Source: Leptodactylus fallax (Eukaryota; Chordata; Amphibia; Anura; Leptodactylidae). Taken from it: a stretch of 64,000 nt of DNA. The translations under genes were made by a program, and so were the position numbers. The stretch covers positions 4,634,501 to 4,698,500 of the forward strand of contig CAMRHE010000021.1 of NCBI GenBank assembly GCA_947044405.1, given 5' to 3'. Shown here piece after piece: positions 23,555-37,100 of the stretch (its first letter is position 1; each line of letters begins with the position of its first letter). Below the pieces are notes generated by a model. That model was not told the origin of the DNA. It searched no databases and worked only from the letters and a program-made list of their open reading frames with translations.

Positions 23555-24661
23555 TTAACAGCTCACTTGTCTGCAAATCCACATGACACCTAACTTTACC
23601 AAAGTCTTCTCTTCCACCCTGCTTTCCTAAAGTGAAATACACATTATTCTAGTGGGATAAACATGCCACTTCAGCAGTCACACTGCCACTTAGGGAAAGA
23701 GCTGTTGGCAGTACACAAATTTAACTGATAAGTATATTGCTCACTGACAAGGCTACAAAAGAGTGAAGCGTTACCACATCTGCACACGTCCTCACAAGTA
23801 ATTTCCACCACCAACCACAAGACACTGATATACCCAGACTACTTACAACTGTGCCCTGGCATACAATAGAAAACAAAATGGTAACAAGCCTAAGTGGTAT
23901 TTTCTCTCTTTAAAATTATGGGCACAATCTTATTCAATTTTAAGATTTAATATACACAAAAAAAAAAAAAATTACACTGGTTTATGAAAAAAGAAAGAAC
24001 AGACCTCTTACAAGCCTGGCTGTGGAGCTCAGCAGGAAGTATTGAATAAATCTACTGGCTGGGCTGCATCTCCAATTATATGACCAAGGGTTCTCTGTCT
24101 GTTATCTCTTTTGAAAGATCCATAAACCACCCCCGTTTCTGGAGCCTCCCACCTGGGACTGCTAATTACATGCGCCAAATCCAGAAAGTTATGACATATT
24201 TTGTGAATATACCATAACTCTGGGTGGTTACCTCATATAGGCATATGCCCTGCAAGTGATGCCAAATGTTTTTAATATTCCAGGCATACCAAACATGAAG
24301 ATGAAATCATAATACATTCCGCAGACAGTGGTATGATCTCCATGTCTTAGACAGGTTTACGTCCCCCAACCATACTCCTGTACACAGGTGGTTATGAAAT
24401 ATGAATTATGACCTATATCTCTTTGATGCTATGTTTGTTTTTTGTTATTTGATATAGATTTTCCAGGCCGTTTGAGACCTACAATTTTCCTGTCTTGTCT
24501 AGAAGCCACACAAAAGCAACCTGGCTTCTTTGCACTGACCTATAAATTGAATTCACACCCAGGATGTGGATTGGAATTAGAATTACTATATACACACTCA
24601 GTCACTCTAAACTACAACTAGACACATCCGATGCACACAACACACAGAAACTGATACAAAA
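23555..24661. other. Region downstream of NQO1, nothing recognised
   Basis: Intergenic sequence after the NQO1 3' end. An A-run is at 23958-23970. No gene or repeat end recognised. Confidence 0.4.
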
Positions 24662-24667
24662 TTTAAT
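24662..24667 (-). terminator. Candidate NQO1 polyadenylation signal ATTAAA
   Basis: ATTAAA on the minus strand, about 218 bases after the NQO1 stop codon. It is the first common variant of the poly(A) hexamer downstream; no AATAAA is seen between it and the stop codon. Assigned by motif and distance only. Confidence 0.45.
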
Positions 24668-24884
24668 TTGATCTAATAGTAAAATTCTTTACAAATGAAT
24701 ACAATAGTGTAACAAATATTAGAACAGAATAAGCAGAGGGAACATTTGCCATATGATACCTTATTGTTGACGACACTTCTTAGTTGCACCACATCACAGC
24801 AACAAGATCCTAGCATAGCCAACTGAGCACAGTATGACAGGAGACAGCATTCCATATTCCACACATAGTTTGCAAAGCAGTCTC

Positions 24885-25196
24885 TTACAATCTGGAGCTT
24901 TTGGACTTAAGCTGGCTGTCAGGTGGCAGAGGTTTGCCCAGATTTTGCCCCACGGTTGGGCCATACTTATCATCAGCTGTGGCCTCCTCTACTTCCTTCT
25001 TCAATACAAAGCCACCAGACATACCCTCAAAGTCCTGTAGGGGAATGTATCTGATAGGCTTTTCATCCCAGATTGTCTCCAGTCGCTTCTCCCAGCTTTT
25101 AAGTATCCCAATGCGAGCTTCCTCAGTTATGTGTGCCACAGCGTAGGAAATCTGAGGCTCCAGAACTTTAAACCCACAGAAATTCAAAATGCCATT
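24885..25196 (-). CDS. NQO1: NQO1 exon 6 (C-terminal exon, stop TAA)
   Basis: 312 nt, 103 codons and TAA at 24887-24885. It starts [20 protein letters not shown] in phase 0 with exon 5, continues with [19 protein letters not shown] and the C-terminal extension [16 protein letters not shown]...[12 protein letters not shown]. That C-terminal extension is present in NQO1 and missing from the shorter NQO2, which supports the NQO1 call. Acceptor TTTCAG. Confidence 0.96.
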   Translation of the reverse strand, partial: NGILNFCGFKVLEPQISYAVAHITEEARIGILKSWEKRLETIWDEKPIRYIPLQDFEGMSGGFVLKKEVEEATADDKYGPTVGQNLGKPLPPDSQLKSKSSRL

Positions 25197-28100
25197 CTGA
25201 AAATGCAAAAACAATTAGATTATGATTAATGGAGACACATGCTATTGACCACGCGAATGGTAATACTCAGTCTTTATTATACATTTCTAGGAGGAATAAT
25301 AGAAGAACGGCACAACACAGAAGAAAATATGTTCTGGAATTGATAATTTATGGAGAATGCAGTTATTTACTAAAAGAGACCTGTCAGGAGCAGTGAGAGA
25401 TCCTATTTATGTCTTTGGATGCATGGAACACTTTTCATGTAGTAGTACCAGAATCAGCATTGTTGCAAACAGGACAAAAATAAACGGCACATCTGACATC
25501 TCTGGTACAGACTCAACATGAAGGAAACATCAAAGATATCTACAAAAGTACAAATGTAGTGGCTCCTGGACCCTTATAAAAAAAAATAAAATCTTTAACA
25601 GGACAACCAGCTACTATGAATAATAATGGTGTCTTAGGTGACAGAAGGGCTTTTGGGCCCAATCGGCCACTAGGTACTGGGTGTGACTGCTACCTCTGCA
25701 CCCACTATTCCTAGGGGCAAAACGATCATGGTCGCAGGATGTGCAATTGCAATTGCACCTGGAGGTGTCGCGGGGCCCATGCTGCTACTGCTGGCTTCAT
25801 CTACCTGTGTGCAGTCCTGATTACTCTATACTGCTGTCAATTACTGACAGTAGTAAAGGGCACCTTATTATGTAGATTGTGAGCCCTATATGGGACAGTG
25901 ACTGACAATGTCTGTAAAGCGCTGCAGAATATAATGGCGCTATACAAGTAAGCAAAATAAATAATAATATATTACATAATTACAGGCAGGGTGGCATCCA
26001 ACTTGACACACAATGGTTGAAAACAATGAAGGATGCACAGCTTAACTTATACTGTATGCAGCGCATCCTCCACACAGCCACAGCCAGAGCTGTCAGGTCA
26101 TTGGGCTGAAACCACAGGTTGGGACGGGTAAACTGACTGCACAGCCATGTGTCCCTATGCTCACCATGATGCCTGCCATTGACTGTCATAGGTATTCTGT
26201 GCTCTTGACCTCCTCCTCCGCTGCGGCTTTTACACCACTGAGTTTTTTGCATGAGAATTTTGAGGCAAGATCTGCCTCAAAAATATCTCCCATTCATTTC
26301 AATGGGATACAGTAGCAGATTTTTTCCTGTACCTGATTTTTTTCAGCTAGAGTGAAAAAAGCGACATGACCTATCTGCAAGCGGATTCAGCCTTGAAAAA
26401 CCCATTGAACTCAATGGGCGGCGTAAAAATGTGAATTTTTTTTTACGCTGTTTTTGATGCAGTTTTTGCATCAAATTCGCTGGTGAAAACGATGTTCGGC
26501 ATTGAAATCCTAATGCAGTTCTCAATTCCCGACAGCGTTTTTAACAGCGAATAGCTCCAAATCTGTAAGGGCTATCCTAATGATTTTATCTTTATCTTAT
26601 CTTTAAAATTAATCCAAGCTCATCTTCATAGCCCTAAGGGATCCTGAGATATGGGGCTCTAAAGTGTCCTCCACCCTCTTGGCCTCAGGCAGCATCTTAG
26701 AGATGGAGGGGGAAGGAGTAGAGCTGCAGACTGCAGAGACAATGAGAAATCATCATTGTCTGTGCATAACCTGTATGTGACCCCGGGGGGGGGGATGTGG
26801 CAAGGACTTCTGTCCATGTTATTCCCTCTCCTATCAGGGAGCATACTATACTTTTGCTCTCTGATTGTCACATAGAGGGTTAATGTAATACTGCTCTGAA
26901 CCTAATCACAGGGGTATTCTTATGTAATAACCCTCTGAACATAACCAAGAAGTTATTGGCGCTGTGCCCTCGATCATTGTCGAGGTCACACCTCCAAAAG
27001 AGTTGCATCAAACCCTTACACAACACATACTCAAAAAAGTCATTAATAAAGTTTACATTTGACCCTGTCCCTATCCTGTCCATACCTGATCTTTATAGAG
27101 TAAAATACGCCAACCGCCTCTCTAGCGATATCCTTACATGCTAAAATAATAGCAATAACAATTATTACGAGAGATGAACGTATAAAACATTTCTGATAGG
27201 CGGAAAAGTTCCATCAGTCAGATAACACATTATCACCCATTAAATGTCATCATATAAAATCCAAGTTTTATGGGGCGGAGCTTGTCTGTGGAGCGGAATG
27301 GCCGCATAGGTGCATAGCTCTAGGCCTGAGTCCACCTAAGCGACAGCATTAGCGACGTGCCCATAGGATATAACACGCCACAAGATAACGGGAAAACTTG
27401 CCACCGTCAGAGATGCCACGAAAGAGAAAATCTGCGGTAAAACCTCAGAAAATCTCCGATTTTTACTTCCCCCATAGTTGAGGGGAAGATCAAAATGGCG
27501 ACGGTTCGCGCTCCGCCGCTATCTCCGGAGCCTCAACTCCGTCTCGAGACCCTCCGGAGGAAACACTAACTTTGTCAGCGCAACGGAGGATGCTCTCGGC
27601 GCCGTCGATACCGCAGCTGCTGGAGTGCGGGGTTCCGGCGACACAGGAGCCCTCTCCCCGGCGGGCCGGGAAGAGCGCTGTTCCGAGGCCTACTCATGCT
27701 GACACACCGAGGCCTTTAGGCCTATGCAGCGCAGAGACACCGTTATTACCCACCGCTAGCCCGGTCAAACAGAAGCCCAGGCTCCAGAACACCGAGTGTC
27801 AAAAAGGAGAGGTGAGTGATACTACACAGCACATGCTGCCGACTACCGATTTTTTTGCAGATATTCCGGCAATAGAGAGTTTACTCACTGAGGCCTCCAT
27901 GAAAAGCATGCTAATGGCCTTCTGTAAATCACTGACAACAGATATGTCCTTAATGGTTAAACCGCTAGATAGAGACCTTCAGGAATTGCAGAAACGCACT
28001 GTTCATGTGGAATCTAAAATGGCGGAATTTGCTGCATCACACAATGTTCTGATAGATGCTCACTATGAGGTGGAAAAAGACGTGTCATTTTTAAAAGCTA

Positions 28101-31100
28101 AAATAGCAGATCTGGTGGATCGCTCGAGGCGCAACAATTTGAAATTTAGAGGAATTCCAGAGTCGGTTTCTGCGAGTAATTTAACAGTATTCCTCCAAGA
28201 CCTGATACGCACGCTAATACCAAATCTTACGATAATGGACTTAACCATTGATAGAGCGCATAGAGTCCCAAGGCCCTCACACCTAGATGAAGCCGTACCC
28301 AGAGATGTCTTAGCAAAGATCCACTTTTACCGTACTAAAGAGCTGGTGCTACTGACTTCACGGAAAAGTGGCCGTTTACCTGACCCATACCATAAAATAT
28401 CCATCTACTCTGATCTTTCGGCCGCAACACTACAATTACGAAGGCAATTTATCCCTATAACTACAGCTCTATGTCAGCATAACATCCTTTATAAATGGGG
28501 ATTCCCGGTCAAAGTGATCGTATCCCGGAATAACCTTACTCATATCATCAAATCTCCGGAAGATGGCAAGAAGTTGCTACTTAAATGGGACATTCCAACC
28601 ACTGACCTGGCACCCAAACTACTACCTGGCCCCGTGTCTGATGGATAGCATCAAACGAAAACCCCAAAGCGTCCACCAAAAAGGCTGCACAGCTAGAGAC
28701 TCACCTGACAAGGGATTTCGTATGTCCACTACTACTGAACTTATCCCCCCAGGATTACAACAGCCGCTGGTCTGCTGTACCGCATTTCGTTGCTTTGTTT
28801 TGTTTAGGTGGCTTACCCACTGGTTTCTTTGTTTCTATAGTTTGTTTTTATCTCGGTTCTGGCACATGGGGCGGCGTGAATACACAAGGCGGAGACGAAT
28901 CTGCTTCCTACTACTACTGGTAACTTCCGATGTGTGTGGTTGTGGTAAGATTTTTGAAGCATTACTAACTGTGATCTATGGTACTTAAAATTATGTCTAT
29001 CAATGTCAGAGGCTTGAACTCCCCTCAAAAGAGAGCCAATTTGTGGCGAGAGGCCCGAGTTCAGGGCTGTGACATTCTTGCAGTTCAAGAAACGCATCTT
29101 TTAGAGGTAGATGCCACTCGTATTAGACACTCCTCATACCCACATATATTTCATGCTCACTGCTCCTCCAAACGTAGGGGAACATTAATTGGGATCAGAG
29201 ATTCGGTGGCATTTCAGCTGGTGTCCCATTATGCTGACTCTGGAGGGCGATTTGTTATACTAGTCTGCATTCTTAACAACGTCACATACACGTTAGTTTC
29301 GGTATACGCCCCAAATAGAAGACAGGTGTCATTTTTAGGGAGACTAATGAGAACAGTGGAACGGAGAAAACAAGGATGCTTAGTAATGATGGGAGACTTT
29401 AACATGGCTCCAGACCCAGCAGTAGACACTACTACTGGCGCAACAACACGTCATCCTTCATTTTCACAAGCTATATGGCGTCACGAATTATTTGATATTT
29501 GGTGTATCCTTCGTAATACTGAAAAAGATTACACCTACTATTCTACTGTACACAACAGCTACTCGCGAATAGATTTATTTTTACTAGAACAAACTAGTAT
29601 TCCTAGCGTCCAAGCTTAAACAAAAACATGTAAGGTCTAAAATCCCATTTCTTCAGAGTAAAGATAGCACATACAAAATATATGACCCTAGTGGCATTGC
29701 CAATGCCTTTAAAGCTTTCTATGAAGGCTTATATAATATTAAAGAGGACTCTTCTGTGACATCTCCAACGAAGCAAGAAATTGCCAACTTTCTTGCAAGT
29801 ACTCAACTACCGACACTCACAGAAACACAATTAGATTCCTTGAATGAGCCCATCTCGCCATCAGAATTACTGTCAGTAATCAAATCGCTGCCACCTAGAA
29901 AATCCCCGGTCCCAGACGGCCTCACTAATGAATATTACAAAAAGTTTTCTCCAATCCTGCTGAACCCGCTGTTGTCCTTTTTGACAGCTGTGGTGGACTC
30001 TGGCACTATCCCAACGGAAAACCAAGAGGCCCTGGTGGTGACGTTGCCTAAACCGGGCAAGCCTGCCACCAGTCCTCAAAATTTTCGACCGATCTCACTA
30101 TTAAACTCAGATTTAAAAATTTACGCCAAAATTATAGCGAATAGAATAGCAGTTTGTCTTCCAAGCCTAATAAATCACGACCAAGTGGGATTCATGAAGG
30201 GGAGACAATCATATGACAACACTAGACGCATTTTGAATATTATACACCACATTAATTCTAGAAAGATGGAGGCGGTGATTCTTGCATTGGATGCCGAGAA
30301 GGCGTTCGACCGCATTTGCTGGTCTTATGCCTTCTTGGTGCTTAAAAACATGGGGTTTGCTGGAGCTATATTAAGAGCAGTCGAGGCACTGTACTCTGCA
30401 CCATCTGCAAAAGTATTCACTAATGGAGTGGTATCGGATCCCTTTTTAATAACGAACGGAACTAGACAGGGGTGCCCCCTTTCGCCGTTGATATTCGTTC
30501 TTTCGATGGAACCACTGGCCCAGATACTTAGACTAGACCCAGAGGTAGGGGGCATTGCTATACGGGACAAAACTCATCTCATATCACTGTATGCAGATGA
30601 TATCATTCTTACTCTGTCCAAACCACGAGAGTCCATTCCCCGACTTATGGAGATCATTGCCAAATTCGGACACCTATCATTTTATAAATTAAATATGGCC
30701 AAGTCACAAGCCCTATCTTTACATATCCCTCCCTTTTTGCTTCAATCCCTACAAGCGAAATATGACTTTGACTGGAGGAAAGATGGCGTTCAATATCTGG
30801 GGATGCAGGTGACACCTTCCACAGGGGCCCTATATAGAAATAATTATACACCTATGTTGAAAACACTACAGGACGAGACGGAGCGAATGTCCAAATAGAC
30901 GTGTCTTGGATGGGACGCGTCGCAGCCTTTAAGATGTTATTATTGCCTAGACTACTATATTTGTTTCGCACACTCCCGATTTCCGTCCCGGTTTCATTTT
31001 TCTAAACCATGCAAAAGACGATTTCAAAATTCATATGGAATGGGAAGAGACCCAGAGTCAACAAAAGCTTCCTATTTAAACAAAAAGAGGCGGGAGGACT

Positions 31101-34100
31101 GGGAGTACCAGTGGTAAGGAATTACTACATAGCGTCCTTAGTTACACAGTGTGCTAGATGGAGATCAGCTGACACCTCGGTTCCATGGAAACTGAGCAAT
31201 CATTTATATATCCCTTAAGATTGGGGGATACCTTGTGGGCGCCCTTCTGGAATATTCCTATGCCTGAGTCCTTATCCCCAGTCATGCAAGCAGCAGTGTC
31301 CGCATGGAAGCTAATTCACAGAAAAACAAATCCTGCCAACCACTTTCATGCCTCAGAGATGCCTTTATCACTTATGACCTGGGTAATAGAAGACCTAGTA
31401 ATTTCGGAGTGGGAAGCGAAGGGGATTACACAGGTCTCCCACTTACAGTCCGATACCAAACAATTTTTACCATTTATAGACTTAACACGGAAATTTGGAA
31501 TTCAGAGGGGTGATTTCCTTAAATACTCCCAGATATGGCACTTTATCTCCAAAAACCCGGTATCGAAATTACCCCACAATAATGTGATATTTACATGGTT
31601 GTCGACTAAGATGAGGGGACTACGGTTTCTATATGATAAGATGGATGGAGTGGCGACCTTTACTAGATCTGCACCATTCCGTTGTTGGGAGAGAGATTTA
31701 GGAAGAGTTATCACTTCAGATGAGTGGGAACAAACAATTAAATTAAGTCACGCATCCTTAAAATGTAGCACCCACATAGAAACAGCTATGAAAATTACTT
31801 TAAGATGGTACCGAACCCCATCCACTTTACAAATGGTGTACCCTTACGTATCTGGGAGTTGCTGGAGAGGATGTGGAGGGAGAGGAACCCTGCTCCATAT
31901 TTTGGGACAATGCCCCATAATTTGTGCATATTGGAATAGGGTCTTCGACATGATATCGGAAATATTTAATTTCCGCATCTCCTACACCTCACCTCTGGCC
32001 ATCCTATTAATTGGAATTCCCGAGGAGTTGAACAAATATAAAAAACTCCTCTGTAAAATCTTGACTATAGCCAAATTAATGTTGGTACAAAGATGGAAAT
32101 CAATGTCCCCCCCGTCTGACACCACATTGTTGCAAGCCATTAATAATACATACACGTACGAGAGTATAATTGCATTGGGAAATGATTCCCATCACAGCTT
32201 CAAAAATATATGGAACACATGGATTAATTCTCGATTTGTAGCATAAGGGGAACCAAGAGTTATAGGGAATCCGGTCTTAAGTATCGCACTGGGTGTGGAG
32301 GTGTGGTGAATGGAGGCGGAAAGGAACACAGGAGAAGATCGTCTCGGATATGTCTCACGCTAACCCCAGAAAAGTGCCCAAATGTTAATGTTGTTCTTAA
32401 TTGTTTATAACATATATAATCTTTAATCCTTTGTCTGTTGGTATACAATTCAGAAAATATTTCCTGAACAAATTTTATTCAGAATGAAAATCGCAATGTA
32501 TGTCAACAATGTTCATGCATCTATTCTGAAACCCAAATAAAAATTATTGAAACTAAAATCCAAGTTTTGGCAGCTTTCAGATGGGTATAATAGCAGGTGG
32601 TGATGGTAGGGCCCACATATGAAACCTCTGCACTGGGCCCACCAATGTGTTAATACAGCCCTGCACATAAGGTTGGTGATCATTGGGTTCTACAACATGA
32701 GTCTTTTGTATCATGTGATTCCTCCTCTTCTTAACTTGTAAATTCATTTGTCTCCCTTCTGCTGGTGTACTCTATTTTATATAAAAGAGGGAGCTGCAAA
32801 TACAAGATCCAAATAAATACTTATTTTATTGGATCTTGTATTTATAGCTCCTGCTGTTGTTCAGCGATGTGTAATAAATTGGCACATGAAAGGTTAATAA
32901 CCTGTGTGATTTGTTTTGTACCAGCATTTACATTGACCCAAAATGAAATATGGACCTGGAAAATGTTGGCAAGCAGTAATATGTATCTCACGATGCTGTA
33001 CAATCGATGCACATAGTTATCATCAGAGGGTGGAAAGTCCAGAAAACACTGGTGATAAGATTTTAGTATTAAAACTATTGAATCGGATCTCTCCAAACAC
33101 TGCAGCTCTTAATATCTGCAGATTAGTTGTTTCTAATAGAAGGGTACAATTCCATTTTCAGTATTTGTTCCCTTGAGTGCCCATTATTGCACTGAATAGA
33201 CCATCCTCCACCCCTCTTCCTTAGATGCCATGTACATATTGCCAGTTTAGTGGCCAATTAAAACAAGCACCATTGATAAAATACCTGCATAGGCCACAGA
33301 ATAACATTGATGTCTCCATTAATCCCTTTAGATGATGTCATTGACTCAGAACCACTAGTAGTAAAAGATAACAGGGCTTTCTTATTCTGTAAAATAAAAA
33401 AAAATAAAAAAATTAGAATGAAGTTACGTAATATAAATTCTTGTGTATTTGACAATATTGCATAATTTATCACCTATCTTCTCCATTTATTCCAGATTAG
33501 GCTAGGTTCATATCTGTGCCAAGCTCTCTGTTGTTTGGGTCTGCCAGAGGACCACTAAAACTGCGGTTACCCGTGGACACCAGCGGACCCACTGACTATG
33601 TCGTGGAGAGAAAAGTCCTCTTTCTGCCGATTGCTGGCGGTTTCTGTGTTGGAGTCTACACCAGAGACCCCGGTGCAGATGTGACCTTAGTTTCAAAGAT
33701 CTTTCACTATATTTAACAGTAATACCACACACATATCTGAGGCTGCAATTTTGTACATGTGCAACCTATCTATTTCAGGTAAATTAGTCTGTGTGAATTC
33801 TTTCTTTATACTTTCATGTATGACAGCTCACCCCAAACAGGTAATGATGGCGGTTTACCTTAAATGGTCCTTCAGAATACATTGTTTGAAAGCTGTATGC
33901 AAACCCAATAGAGAACACTCGTTCCACCCATCCTTTCAGTATGGCGGGAAGCCCAAACCAGTATATGGGAAACTGGAACAAATAGTAAAATGTCACTATA
34001 AAGTTAAAGACTATGGGATGCCAAATTTAAACAGAACATTTTGTAGAAAACACAAACTATTGCACAACTTATTTTGTGTTATTCAGTACCGGGCCAATTT

Positions 34101-37100
34101 CTGGTCCAGGACCAGACACATTTTTGGGTTTTTTTTATGTGTGGTTTTGAGGGCTGTGATATTTTTATCATATGCGTTATTCAGCTATTTTCTGTATCTT
34201 TTTTTGGTGACACATAAGGCTTTATTTTTATGTTGTTTTTATTTTTGCATGTGTTTTAATTTTTTTTTTTCCGGAAAAATATAAACAAAAGAGGGAAAAT
34301 GTGTCTGTTCTTCACTTTTAATTTTTTTTAAATTTAATAACACAATGTGCTACTAAAAAACGTAATAAAATAGTTTTTCTTCTCCGTAATGGTAATTTTT
34401 ATTTTGTATGGTGTCGTCGTGGGTGGGGCTATAACCTTTAATAACAGAGTTTTATTGGCGTATTATTTTATATATTTTTTTAATTATTTTATTTACATTT
34501 TTTTTTTACTTTTCTATTAATTTTTTTTTTTGTTTTATTTAATTTTTTTTACATTGTGTCCCCATAAGGTAATAATAGACCTTTGGGGACATCTGATCAC
34601 TTTTTTTTGTGGGGGAAGCTGATTTCCTCCAGTTGCAGGAGGAATACAGCCTCCTGTCCGTTACTATAGAGCTGATCTGGTTCCTGTAGGACCCAGAAGC
34701 TTTTACAGACGCTGATCCCGGATCATGTGACCGCCGGGTCAGAGGGGAGCCGCAAGATGGTGGCGTCCATAGCGCTGTATATGGCACTCATTGAGTGCCG
34801 TATACACAGCGATTGGGAAGGCAGGGAAGGTAATAAACCTGGGAGCTCCAGCTGAAGTTACAGCCGGCTCCCCGTTTCAGCAGCTGCACGACAATCAGGG
34901 GTTGTCCGGGATAACCTTTTTTTATATGAAGCTAGGGAAGGTGAAGAAAAAACAACAACAAAAAAAACATACCCCGTGACCCGGTGACTCCCAGTGCCAT
35001 CCGGTCATGCTACTCCAGTGTTTTCTTCCGGCAGAAATCTCTGCCACATGTGATCGCCGAGGCCAATCAGCAGCCTAAGGAAAGGACCTGAGATGTCACT
35101 ACCTGTGACATCCCATGTCCTTTGCTGAGACTGCTAATTGGCCTCAGCAATAATTTGCAGCAGGGATTTCTGCTAGAAGAAAAAAACTGGAGCAGCAGGA
35201 CTGGACCGCACTGGGAGACATCCTAGCGCCAGGGACAGGTGACTATGGTTTTTTTTTTTCACATTTCCCAGCCTCATATAAAAGAAAGCTTATCCTGAAC
35301 AACCCTTTTAAGGCTGGGGACACACATGAAAGGATCGGAGCAGGTTAGCCACCGCAAGCCCGCCAGTGGCAAATCTACTGTGATCTACAACAGCAACATT
35401 AACAGTTATCCAAATTTCATCCACAGGCTGAGACCTGCAATATGTCAGTCACTGCTGTGGGATTGACCCATAGCTTTCAACCTTTGCATTGCAAACACTG
35501 ATAGCTGTAGAAGTGATTCCTTTAGTTAAATTGCAGCAAAAAACACTGTCCATACTGTAACCATGACAGGACAGTAGTCTTGTGGTGTAGCAGTGACTCA
35601 AGGCAGCAAAGATAACTATGATACTATGAATTTCCATTAAATATATGCAATATACAGATTGGATTTGCTGGACCGTAAAAATTGTGCAGCTGGTTTCCAC
35701 TGCAGCGGCTTGCAGGAGAACACCCATCCCCATATAGCATAAATGCCGCAAACCACGGCAAAAATTGTGGCGTTTTACAGTATCAGCAAAGTGGATGGGA
35801 TTCTGGCTAATCTCATCCACACATTGCAGGGCAATATCTGCAGCGGATGCGCTGCGATTTAAAAAACCGTTGCGTTTTTGGAAATCACAGAATGTCAAGT
35901 ATACCTATGGAAACGCTGGTGTTTTCCATATAAGTATAATTGAAACAGAGAGTCACAGAGGACTTTCTGTGAAAAATGCTGTGGGAAAAAACACAATGCG
36001 TTTCCTCCATGGTTTTTCCCGCAGTGCTTTTTGGCTGCAGATCGCTACGTGGGGCCTTAGCCTAAAGGGATTTTCAGGGAGTATACATTTATAGCCTGTC
36101 CTTAGGAATGGAGTGTCTGACTTGGGTGCCTAGGGCCCACCAGTAAAATTAATTCTAGGTGCTCACTATACAGCTACATGCAAATATTACCTGACACTAG
36201 TTCTCAAATTCCTAAAATTTCGCCAACGTAAATTTTTTTTTTCCAGTAGTAACTTGCTGCCTAGTCCTTGTCTTTGGTTGTTTCTGTACTGGGGTCCTGT
36301 CAGTAATCTGCTGCCTTGCTCTTTCTTCTGTCCTGGGGTCCTGTTAGTAGTCTGCTGCTTTGCTTTTTCTTCTGTCCTGGGGTCCTGTCAGTAGTCTGCT
36401 GCTTTGCTCTTCCTTCTGTCTTGGGGTCCTGTTAGGAGTTTGCTGCCTTGCTCTTCCTTCTGTCCTGGGGTCCTATCAGTATTCTGCTGCTTGAGAAGAT
36501 GGGGCCCAGGAAGGAAAGATACTGGTTTTGACTCTGTACCTAGATGTCATCTTAGTCTTCAGTGTACAATATATAAAAATAAACTAGATAGTCTCTTAAA
36601 TAATCTACCCAGTATATTATACTGATGCATAGCATGGTAGAGCTGTACAATGATGTACAATGAGTGTACTGTACCATGCCAGGATAAGCTAGGGGTCCAC
36701 CTGGCTCATCCGGGCATTCACAGCCACATGTACCATACTTACCTGAAAGATCACAAGGTCATCCTTCTCCACTTTCTTCTGCTCTTCCCTAATATCTTTA
36801 GAGAGACGTCCCTCCTTCCATGCTATCAGAGTCTCTGCACCATATTTGAACATACTTGGCTCTTTGGGTTCACCTGCATTGAAGAGGCATTGTTCTTAAT
36901 AGTTTTGTATCCCAAAACATTGACTAAGAATTGCAAATATGAATGATCTATGGCAGTAGTTAGCAGCCTGTGGGTCATCAGCTGTTACAAATCTGCAGCT
37001 CAAAGCATGTTCTGTGAGTTGGAGCTTTGCAGCTGGAAAGTCACAGGTTGGATAGTACTGTACTTTGTAATATATTCTTCTTGTCTGCAGAAGCAATGCC

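Larger units (their letters stand above)
27270..32554 (+). mobile_element. L1-like (Tx1/L1 group) LINE, near full length, broken
   Basis: 5285 bp bounded by an exact 14-bp target duplication AAAATCCAAGTTTT (27256-27269 and 32555-32568). Order: 5' UTR, ORF1 (27413-28648), ORF2 with endonuclease, reverse transcriptase and C-terminal Cys motif (28978-32246), short 3' UTR ending AATAAAAATTATTGAAACT. It lies in NQO1 intron 5, antisense to the gene. The exact duplication indicates a fairly recent insertion, but ORF2 has an internal deletion and several frame breaks. Confidence 0.93.

Noticed and set aside
27478..27702. 74-codon open frame over the LINE 5' region
   Set aside because: Alternative frame of LINE ORF1, whose real frame starts at 27413.
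33751..34284. 177-codon plus-strand open frame
   Set aside because: It overlaps NQO1 exon 4 on the opposite strand and continues into T-rich repeat text (runs of Phe and Leu). No independent protein features.
35449..35898. 149-codon minus-strand open frame in NQO1 intron 3
   Set aside because: Lies over a dispersed repeat (35740-36066) and intron sequence, with no family motif and no splice logic with NQO1.
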